Positions 57,152 through 64,000 of a stretch of 64,000 nt of DNA are shown here, piece after piece (position 1 is the stretch's first letter; each line of letters starts with the position of its first letter). This DNA comes from Comamonas koreensis (GTDB taxonomy: Bacteria > Pseudomonadota > Gammaproteobacteria > Burkholderiales > Burkholderiaceae_C). The notes below the pieces were generated by a model. It was not told where the DNA came from. It was given only the letters and a program-made list of their open reading frames with translations, and made no database searches. Made by a program: the position numbers and the translations under genes. The stretch is from positions 62,001 to 126,000 of the forward strand of contig NZ_CP043575.1 in assembly GCF_014076495.1 (NCBI RefSeq), given 5' to 3'.

Positions 57152-57583
57152 TTAGAGGCCCTCCACCGTAACGCCCATCGAACGGGCGGAACCAGCCAGC
57201 GTGCGCACAGCGGCGTCAACGTCAGCAGCGTTCATGTCCTTCAGCTTGGTCTTGGCGATCTCTTCCAGCTGAGCGCGGGTGATCTTGCCGACCTTCGTGG
57301 CCAGAGGGTTCGAAGAGCCCTTGTCCAGCTTGATCGCCTTCTTGATCAGCACCGTTGCGGGCGGGGTCTTGATGACGAACGTGAAGCTCTTGTCCGCAAA
57401 AGCGGTGATCACCACAGGCAGTGGCAGACCTGGCTCGACACCTTGGGTCTGGGCGTTGAACGCCTTGCAGAATTCCATGATGTTGAGACCACGTTGACCC
57501 AGCGCTGGACCAATGGGTGGCGATGGATTGGCTTTACCAGCTGGCACTTGCAGCTTGATGAAGCCGACAATTTTCTTTGCCAT
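57152..57583 (-). CDS. rplK: Ribosomal protein L11
   Basis: 143 residues: [47 protein letters not shown]. The N-terminal domain has the Pro-rich thiostrepton-site loop; the C-terminal domain binds the 23S GTPase centre. It also activates RelA on starved ribosomes in known systems. It lies about 100 bp downstream of nusG, and rplA follows immediately. Confidence 0.98.
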   Translation of the reverse strand: MAKKIVGFIKLQVPAGKANPSPPIGPALGQRGLNIMEFCKAFNAQTQGVEPGLPLPVVITAFADKSFTFVIKTPPATVLIKKAIKLDKGSSNPLATKVGKITRAQLEEIAKTKLKDMNAADVDAAVRTLAGSARSMGVTVEGL

Positions 57584-57685
57584 TTATAGCTCCTTACGGG
57601 TAAAAACGCCCGCACTGCATAGCGCGGGCTCCCCGGGGGTTAAGACTCTGTTTAGGCACCGAGTCCGTAAGTGCATGAAAATGAA

Positions 57686-58279
57686 TCAGGTTTTTTCGAC
57701 CTGCGCAAATTCCAGCTCAACCGGAGTTGAACGGCCAAAGATCATAACAGAAACGCGAAGTCGACTCTTTTCGTAGTTTACTTCTTCGACAGATCCGTTG
57801 AAGTCCGTGAACGGACCTTCCTTGACGCGGATGAATTCGCCCACCGTGAATTCGATCTTGTGGCGTGGCTTGTCCGAGCCTTCTTCCATCTGCAGAACGA
57901 TCTTCTGAACTTCTGCTTCGGAGATGGGTGCCGGACGGTTCTTGGCACCGCCCACAAAACCCGTCACCTTGCTGGTGTGCTTGACCAAGTGCCAGGTGTC
58001 GTCATCCATGACCATCTCGACGAACACATAACCGGGGAACAGGCGGCGCTCGGTGGTCTTCTTCTGACCATTGCGCACTTCCACCACTTCCTCGGTAGGC
58101 ACCAGGATGCGACCGAACTTGCTTTGCATGTCCGAGCGGTGAATGCGCTCCAGGATATTGCGCTCGACGGCCTTCTCCATGCCCGAGTAGGCATGCACGA
58201 TGTACCAGCGCAGATCGGGATTAGCAGCACTCATAGGCGCCTCAGCGCCTGTGTTGGTTGTTTCGTCCGTGTTCGACAT
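57686..58279 (-). CDS. nusG: Transcription elongation factor NusG
   Basis: 197 residues. The first 25 ([22 protein letters not shown]) are a polar extension compared with E. coli. The NGN domain then begins [23 protein letters not shown], and the KOW domain is [54 protein letters not shown]. NusG binds RNA polymerase and couples it to Rho or ribosomes. Its ATG overlaps the secE stop by one base (TAATG). Confidence 0.98.
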   Translation of the reverse strand: MSNTDETTNTGAEAPMSAANPDLRWYIVHAYSGMEKAVERNILERIHRSDMQSKFGRILVPTEEVVEVRNGQKKTTERRLFPGYVFVEMVMDDDTWHLVKHTSKVTGFVGGAKNRPAPISEAEVQKIVLQMEEGSDKPRHKIEFTVGEFIRVKEGPFTDFNGSVEEVNYEKSRLRVSVMIFGRSTPVELEFAQVEKT

Positions 58280-58662
58280 TACTTCCTCCAGCCCAGAACC
58301 AGGTCATACAAGACCCATTCCAGCGTTTTATCAGTCATCCACAAGAACAAAGACATGATGACCACAAACGCGAACACGTAGGCGGTCATCTGCAGCGTCT
58401 CTTTACGCGAAGGCCAAACAACCTTCTTGACTTCACGCCAGGAGTCCTTGGCAAAACCAACAAATTGCTTACCTGGTTCAGACACCAGAAAAACGGTGAC
58501 AGCCGCAATGAGAGCCACAATCAGCACGGCCCACTGGGCAATCGCACCTTGTTTGGCCAACAGGTAAAAGCCGGCGATACCAGCTATGACCAATGCAGCT
58601 ACGGCGAACAGCTTGAGCTTGTCCGCACCAGAACTAACAGTTTCAACTTGTGTAGCAGCCAT
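58279..58662 (-). CDS. secE: Preprotein translocase subunit SecE
   Basis: 127 residues with three hydrophobic helices, the longer E. coli-type SecE. The conserved cytoplasmic segment [25 protein letters not shown] precedes the last helix [27 protein letters not shown]. It clamps SecY in the Sec translocon. tRNA-Trp lies just upstream on the same strand, and nusG overlaps downstream. Confidence 0.97.
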   Translation of the reverse strand: MAATQVETVSSGADKLKLFAVAALVIAGIAGFYLLAKQGAIAQWAVLIVALIAAVTVFLVSEPGKQFVGFAKDSWREVKKVVWPSRKETLQMTAYVFAFVVIMSLFLWMTDKTLEWVLYDLVLGWRK

Positions 58663-58750
58663 GTCGACAATTCAGAGATGAAAATAGGCATCACTCAAGA
58701 CGCCGAAGCCCGCCTTGTAATCAGGCGGGCTTGGTTGACCACTTATTCAG

Positions 58751-58826
58751 TGGCAGGGGCAGTAGGAATCGAACCTACAACCTTCGGTTTTGGAGACCGA
58801 CGCTCTGCCAATTGAGCTATACCCCT
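58751..58826 (-). tRNA. tRNA-Trp (CCA)
   Basis: 76 nt with encoded CCA and the anticodon loop CTCCAAA. It lies between tuf and secE, its conserved place in proteobacteria. Acceptor AGGGGTA/TGCCCCT and a normal D arm (GCTC/GAGC) are visible. Confidence 0.96.
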
Positions 58827-58839
58827 ACGAAATCAATAC

Positions 58840-60030
<1,191 letters not shown>

Positions 60031-60096
60031 TCTAGACTCCGAAAAAACCTAAACCTAATGGGATATAGCGCAACAAGAACCGTGCGCACTTAAATA

Positions 60097-60171
60097 TGGT
60101 GCCCATGGGCAGGATCGAACTGCCGACCTCCCCCTTACCAAGGGGGTGCTCTACCACTGAGCCACATGGGC
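60097..60171 (-). tRNA. tRNA-Thr (GGT)
   Basis: 75 nt with CCA, acceptor GCCCATG/CATGGGC, and anticodon loop TTGGTAA. It lies just upstream of tuf and is likely co-transcribed with tRNA-Gly and tRNA-Tyr. Confidence 0.96.
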
Positions 60172-60210
60172 AATTTTTTCAAATTGCAACAGGATCGCTT
60201 TACTGCAGAC

Positions 60211-60284
60211 TGGAGCGGGAGACGGGAATCGAACCCGCGTCATTAGCTTGGAAGGCTAGGGTTCTACCATTGAACTACTCCCGC
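60211..60284 (-). tRNA. tRNA-Gly (TCC)
   Basis: 74 nt ending TCCA (discriminator T), acceptor GCGGGAG/CTCCCGC, and anticodon TCC in the loop CTTCCAA. It sits 39 bp from tRNA-Thr. Confidence 0.96.
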
Positions 60285-60337
60285 ATCAACCGCGCCAGAA
60301 GCGCAATTGCTGCAAAGCTTTCTTCTTCAACCATTTC

Positions 60338-60423
60338 TGGTGGAGGGGACTGGATTCGAACCAGTGTAGGCGTAAGCCAACAGATTTACAGTCTGCCCCC
60401 TTTAGCCACTCGGGCACCCCTCC
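60338..60423 (-). tRNA. tRNA-Tyr (GTA)
   Basis: 86 nt with CCA, a long variable arm (TGGCTTACGCCTA), acceptor GGAGGGG/CCCCTCC and anticodon GTA in the loop CTGTAAA. It is the first gene of the tyr-gly-thr-tuf transcript. Confidence 0.96.
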
Positions 60424-60540
60424 GAAGAAGAACTAGATTGTAGCATCATTTTTGGCTGTTTTTAGAAACTTCCGATTTCTCGCAAATTTCTTCAAGGGAC
60501 GCAACCCGAACAAACCCGAAAACAATGCTTCACTCTATAT

Positions 60541-60571
60541 AAAAAGCCCCGAGACCTGAATCTCGAGGCTC
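60541..60571 (-). terminator. Terminator of tRNA-Arg
   Basis: AGCCCCGAGA and TCTCGAGGCT form a stem with one mismatch. On the minus strand TTTTTATA follows. It separates tRNA-Arg from the tRNA-Tyr promoter. Confidence 0.82.
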
Positions 60572-60576
60572 TTAAC

Positions 60577-60653
60577 TGGTGCGGCTGGCAGGAATCGAAC
60601 CCACGACCCCTTGGTTCGTAGCCAAGTACTCTATCCAGCTGAGCTACAGCCGC
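60577..60653 (-). tRNA. tRNA-Arg (ACG)
   Basis: 77 nt with CCA, acceptor GCGGCTG/CAGCCGC, and anticodon ACG in the loop CTACGAA (A34 normally edited to inosine). It has its own terminator, so it is a separate unit. Confidence 0.96.
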
Positions 60654-61012
60654 TAAGCTGCATATTGTAGGCGGTTTTTGAGTGCCTCAGACGAATCGGC
60701 CAGGTTTTTTCAAAAAATCGTGCGAAAGCTGTGCGATCCGTCGCAGCGATGGCGCACATGGGGCCTCTTTCCTCTTTAATACCTGCAGAGACACATAGCA
60801 ATGCCCAACCAGCGACACGCAAAGGCCTGGTAGCCACCGCTGCGCAACGCCTCCCTCCGCAGAATGCAGCCCCATCTGCAGCCGGGCAACCCAACAACCG
60901 CACACCAGCAGCACCCAATAGGCACCAGGCACCAGGCACCAGGCAACAAAAAACCCGCACTGCGGCTCCACAGGCGGGTTGGCGCTGCTCTGGCAGCGCA
61001 CAAAGAAGGCGT
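60654..61012. other. Gene-free spacer with a short tandem repeat
   Basis: No gene is supported. 60921-60944 contains GGCACCA repeated three times followed by GGC. A terminator lies at 60948-60980. The rest is GC-rich spacer with no recognisable signal. Confidence 0.5.
60948..60980 (-). terminator. Terminator facing a truncated tRNA gene
   Basis: AACCCGC (60952-60958) and GCGGGTT (60974-60980), followed on the minus strand by TTTTTTG. No complete gene lies upstream on this strand; the tRNA 3'-end fragment at 61013-61032 is the likely former user. Confidence 0.75.
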
Positions 61013-61032
61013 TGGTGCGGCTGGCGGGGATC
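61013..61032 (-). other. tRNA 3'-end remnant, possible integration scar
   Basis: TGGTGCGGCTGGCGGGGATC on the plus strand reads, on the minus strand, GATCCCCGCC-AGCCGC-ACCA. That is a T-stem end, an acceptor 3' strand and CCA. It shares the first 13 bases with the 3' end of tRNA-Arg (60577) but then differs. It stops at 61032, and no further tRNA follows. A terminator stands about 30 bp downstream. It could be the displaced tRNA end left by integration of a second island. Confidence 0.5.
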
Positions 61033-61257
61033 TAAAAAATCTTCTCATCCCGCATAAAATCATGACTGCACTGAGAACTCATCAAAATATACCAACAAAA
61101 ATACCAACACTTTTCAAAGTGCCCTACATCTGCTGCGACCCAGTTGATGTCTTGAGCTACTCACCCATAACCGACCTTCACAGCACATCGACGCGGGCGT
61201 TTAGCCAATGACAGGTTTCATGTGAGCAACTGACGGTAGCTGTCAGGCAGCCAGAGG

Positions 61258-62299
61258 GCGTTGTTGCACAAATACCGGTCATGGCTGCGGTAGGCTGAGA
61301 GGATGAGTGAGACGAACTGGGGTCGGCGCAAATACCGGACAACGAACTGGAAGGCGTACAACGCAGCGTTGAAGGCGCGAGGGGAGCTGACCATCTGGCT
61401 GGATAAGAACATGCAGTGGCTAGCCCCACCCACTGGCAAGCGTGGGCGCAGTCCCACCTTCTCAGATGCGGCCATTCAGTTTTGCCTGACCATCAAGTGC
61501 TTGTTTGGCCAGCCTTTGCGCCAGACGCTGGGCCTGGTGCAGTCGCTATTACGTATGGCGGGCCTGCCTTGGAGCGCTCCAGAGCGCTCCCGACTACAGC
61601 ACGGTGTGCCGCAGGCAAAAGAGCTTGGAGGTGCAGGTGCACTACAAGGCAAGCACCAAGGGTTTGCACATGCTGGCTGACTCCACGGGCATCAAGTTCT
61701 TGGGTGAAGGTGAGTGGAAGACCAAGAAGCACGGCGCAGAGCGCCGCCGCCAGTGGCGCAAGGTGCATCTGGGCATCGATGCCCAGACGCTGCAGATTAG
61801 GGCTATTGCAGTGACCACCAATGAAGTGGGCGACTCGCCCATGGCCGTTGACTTGCTAGGTCAAATCCCTAACCATGAGCAGGTAGTCAGCTTTACCGGT
61901 GATGGGGCCTACGACACCAAGGATGTACATGAGGCCTGCTACCTGAGGGGAACCATACCAGTCATCCCGCCACGCAAAGGAGCGAAGCTACGCAAAGGCT
62001 TGGCATTCGCTCATCGCAATGAAGCGGTCAAGGCGTGTAGGCAATTGGGGCGGGCTATCTGGAAACGCTGGAGCGGCTACCACCGAAGGTCTCTGGTGGA
62101 GACCAAGATGAATTGCTTCAAGCGCCTGGGCGAGAAGGTGATGGCCAGGACGTTTGAGCGGCAGGTGGCCGAGCTCAATATCCGCGCATCTATTCTCAAT
62201 CAATTTACCGCGCTGGGCACACCCCAGACGGTCGCTGCTGCGTAAATCCATTTGGGATTGGGGATGTCTTGCCCTATGGCCGATTTATGCAACAACGCC
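61258..62299 (+). mobile_element. IS5-family insertion sequence, about 1042 bp
   Basis: The ends match as inverted repeats: GGCGTTGTTGCACAAAT (61258-61274) and its counterpart, the complement of ATTTATGCAACAACGCC, ending at 62299. They differ at one position over the first 17. The internal gene is an IS5/IS903-type DDE transposase, frameshifted. The flanking 9 bp on each side do not match, so no target duplication is visible. The right end cuts into an IS30 transposase fragment, so the IS5 copy probably inserted into older IS debris. Confidence 0.88.
61303..62245 (+). pseudogene. IS5-family transposase, broken by a 10-bp tandem duplication
   Basis: The first frame (from ATG 61303) reads MSETNWGRRKYRTTNWKAYNAALKARGELTIWLDKNMQW..LGLVQSLLRMAGLPWSAP and then goes off. 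The continuation PDYSTVCRRQKSLEVQVHYKASTKGLHMLADSTGIKFLGEGEWKTKKHG.. lies in a different frame and runs to 62245. At 61572-61591 GAGCGCTCCA is followed directly by GAGCGCTCCC, a 10-bp tandem duplication that shifts the frame by +1. Removing one copy restores WSAPDYST. DDE residues are recognisable (DSTGIK, TGDGAYDTK, and the E of the YHRRSLVETKMNCFKRLG segment). Confidence 0.9.
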
Positions 62300-62418
62300 T
62301 TGCCACCCGGCTGTAAGCATCGCCGAACAACAGATCACCTTCCCAATGTCCCGGCACTGCACGATCCTCGATGCAAGCCGGGCGCTCGCTGACGGGTACG
62401 GCATCGAGCGGGACTACC
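62300..62418 (-). pseudogene. IS30-family transposase fragment
   Basis: The minus-strand frame reads [32 protein letters not shown]. This closely matches the internal IS30 transposase block ([18 protein letters not shown]) around the first catalytic Asp. It has no start or end and is cut off at the IS5 right terminus (62299). It shows that the region accumulated several insertion sequences. Confidence 0.75.
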
Positions 62419-62436
62419 ACGTGAATCGATTGAAAT

Positions 62437-64000
62437 TCACCGATGAGACTGCTGACTTCTTAAACGCAGTGCATTGAAGATCACAGACGCCGAACTCAGG
62501 CTCATAGCAAGTGCCGCGATCATGGGCGACAGAAGCCACCCTGTGAACGGATACAGAACTCCCGCTGCAATTGGCACACCAATTCCGTTGTAGATGAAGG
62601 CAAACAGCAAGTTCTGTCGCATATTGCGCACTGTGTCAGTTGAGATTTCACGAGACTGGGCAATGCCACGCAAATCACCCTTGACCAGCGTGATCTGACC
62701 GCTGTTCATTGCTACGTCGGTCCCTGTTCCCATGGCTACACCTACATCAGCTTTTGCCAAGGCCGGCGCATCGTTGATTCCGTCACCAGCCATGGCAACC
62801 ACATGGCCTTCACTTTGCAATCGCTCCACGAGAGCTAGCTTGTCGACGGGCTTGACTTCGCCATGGACTTCATCAATTCCAAGCTTGGCACCAACAGCCT
62901 TGGCTGTGGTCAGACCATCTCCGGTTGCCATGACAATTCGCAAGCCGCTTGCATGAAGCGTTTGAATGGCATCCAAAGTGCTAGCTTTGATAGGGTCTGT
63001 TACTGCCAGGATGCCTGCGAACTTCCCATCAGCCGCTAAATGCATGATGCTTGCACCCTCTCCTCGCAGGCGTTCTCCGTCCGATTGCAAGGAAGATACA
63101 GAAACGCCTTCTTGAGCCATCAGTGTGGTGTTGCCTAATGCCAAGCGCCGCCCCTCAACGGTTCCACGTACACCAATACCGCTGGCGGAATCGAAGTCCA
63201 CAGGTTTAGCGAGTTGCAAGCCTTGTTCACGTGCAGCTCGGACGATGGCATCCGCAAGTGGATGCTCGCTACCCTGATCCAAGCTAGCGGCAAGCCTCAA
63301 AACTTCGTCAGCGGTGAAATCTGGAGTAGGAATCGCTTTATCGAATGCAGGCCGACCTTCTGTAAGGGTGCCCGTTTTATCTACGATGAGCGTATCCACT
63401 TCACGCATCTTTTCTATGGCGCCTGCGTCACGGAACAAAACGCCTTGCTCTGCAGCGCGCCCTGTTGCCACCATTACTGACATGGGTGTGGCCAAACCTA
63501 GCGCGCATGGGCAGGCGATGATGAGTACCGCGACGGCATTGATCAACCCAAACACCCAACTGGGCTCTGGGCCAAAAATTCCCCAGACGAAGAAGGTCAC
63601 TACAGCGACTAGCACGACAACCAGAACAAACTTTCCAGCCACTACGTCGGCCATTCGCTGCATCGGTGCCTTCGACCGTTGGGCCGATGCAACCATCTGA
63701 ACGATCTGGGAAAGCATGGTGGCAGCCCCCACCTTTTCTGACCTCATGACCAGAGCTCCACTCGTATTGAGTGTGGCGCCGATCAGTTTGTCGTCAACGC
63801 GCTTTGTCACAGGTATTGGCTCGCCCGTGAGCATCGATTCATCAACGGCGCTTTGCCCTTCCGTGACAATGCCATCCACGGGTACTTTCTCGCCTGGACG
63901 TACGCGCAGCAGGTCTCCGACATGCACGTGGCTAAGGGGAACATCTTCCTCACTGCCATCTTCATTGATACGCCTTGCCGTCTTAGGAGCTAGGCTAAGC
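62437..64000 (-). CDS. copA: Copper-type P1B ATPase, partial (N-terminus off the right end)
   Basis: At least 521 residues; the frame continues past 64000 ([43 protein letters not shown]). Present are the actuator loop ([13 protein letters not shown]), the transmembrane ion motif [16 protein letters not shown] (CPC), the phosphorylation site [10 protein letters not shown] (D of DKTGT), the [12 protein letters not shown] motif and the hinge [28 protein letters not shown]. The last helices read [47 protein letters not shown]. It exports Cu(I) (or Ag(I)) from the cytoplasm. Codon use is less GC-rich than the host, fitting a mobile region. Confidence 0.93.
   Translation of the reverse strand, partial: LSLAPKTARRINEDGSEEDVPLSHVHVGDLLRVRPGEKVPVDGIVTEGQSAVDESMLTGEPIPVTKRVDDKLIGATLNTSGALVMRSEKVGAATMLSQIVQMVASAQRSKAPMQRMADVVAGKFVLVVVLVAVVTFFVWGIFGPEPSWVFGLINAVAVLIIACPCALGLATPMSVMVATGRAAEQGVLFRDAGAIEKMREVDTLIVDKTGTLTEGRPAFDKAIPTPDFTADEVLRLAASLDQGSEHPLADAIVRAAREQGLQLAKPVDFDSASGIGVRGTVEGRRLALGNTTLMAQEGVSVSSLQSDGERLRGEGASIMHLAADGKFAGILAVTDPIKASTLDAIQTLHASGLRIVMATGDGLTTAKAVGAKLGIDEVHGEVKPVDKLALVERLQSEGHVVAMAGDGINDAPALAKADVGVAMGTGTDVAMNSGQITLVKGDLRGIAQSREISTDTVRNMRQNLLFAFIYNGIGVPIAAGVLYPFTGWLLSPMIAALAMSLSSASVIFNALRLRSQQSHR

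Noticed and set aside
61505..61680. Programmed frameshift in the IS5 transposase
   Set aside because: The frame change coincides with an exact 10-bp tandem duplication, not with a slippery sequence; the simplest reading is mutation.

Overview
The window looks like a chromosomal segment of a high-GC betaproteobacterium of the order Burkholderiales, most likely a Comamonadaceae member close to Comamonas. The basis is gene content and order: pilT / cyclic-nucleotide-domain gene / pilU, an NtrY/NtrX-like pair next to rsmB, IPTL-CTERM-type surface proteins, and the tRNA-tuf-secE-nusG-rplKAJL-rpoBC block. I made no database comparison, so the genus is an inference.

Layout. (1) 1-3.1 kb holds two TonB-dependent receptor genes on the minus strand, each behind a Fur-box-like site; the second lacks a clear start and signal peptide. 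(2) 3.2-21 kb is mostly housekeeping: a DUF445 protein, an NO-detoxification pair (hmp and norR, divergent, with a sigma-54 promoter and a NorR-type site between them), an FKBP isomerase, a class V aminotransferase, a YggS protein, type IV pilus ATPases, a yraN-diaA-dolP-like run opposite rsmI, an Hsp70-like gene and panC. Two inverted copies of a roughly 320-bp element with terminal inverted repeats lie at 678-990 and 19788-20114. (3) 21.4-27.9 kb is accessory: two convergent surface-protein genes with sorting-like tails, two adjacent proteins each made of two RNA-polymerase-alpha-CTD-like helical repeats, two XRE regulators (one with a pair of perfect operators ending at its start codon) and a Nudix hydrolase.

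(4) 27,965-41,250 is an integrated island. A 50-bp copy of the 3' half of tRNA-Phe at the left end is repeated inside the intact tRNA-Phe at the right end. The island carries a tyrosine integrase, a DUF3631 ATPase, an iteron-like block, a set of small and membrane proteins, an arsRBCH operon and, unusually, a complete second tRNA-Phe. Between the left end and the integrase sits an AT-rich two-gene operon: an ORC/STAND-like P-loop ATPase with a C-terminal helix-hairpin-helix-like domain, coupled to a helical protein with a HEPN-reminiscent LSKGVH motif. This is the best candidate in the window for an undescribed, possibly defensive, system.

(5) 41.3-46.4 kb holds ntrX/ntrY-like genes, a DUF4390 gene and rsmB, followed on the same strand by the core transcription/translation block rpoC-rpoB-rplL-rplJ-rplA-rplK-nusG-secE-tRNA-Trp-tuf-tRNA-Thr/Gly/Tyr and tRNA-Arg (46.6-60.7 kb, all minus). 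(6) From about 61.0 kb a second acquired region seems to begin: a 20-nt tRNA 3'-end remnant with its terminator, an IS5-like element whose transposase is broken by a 10-bp tandem duplication, an IS30 transposase fragment, and a copper-type P1B ATPase running off the right end.
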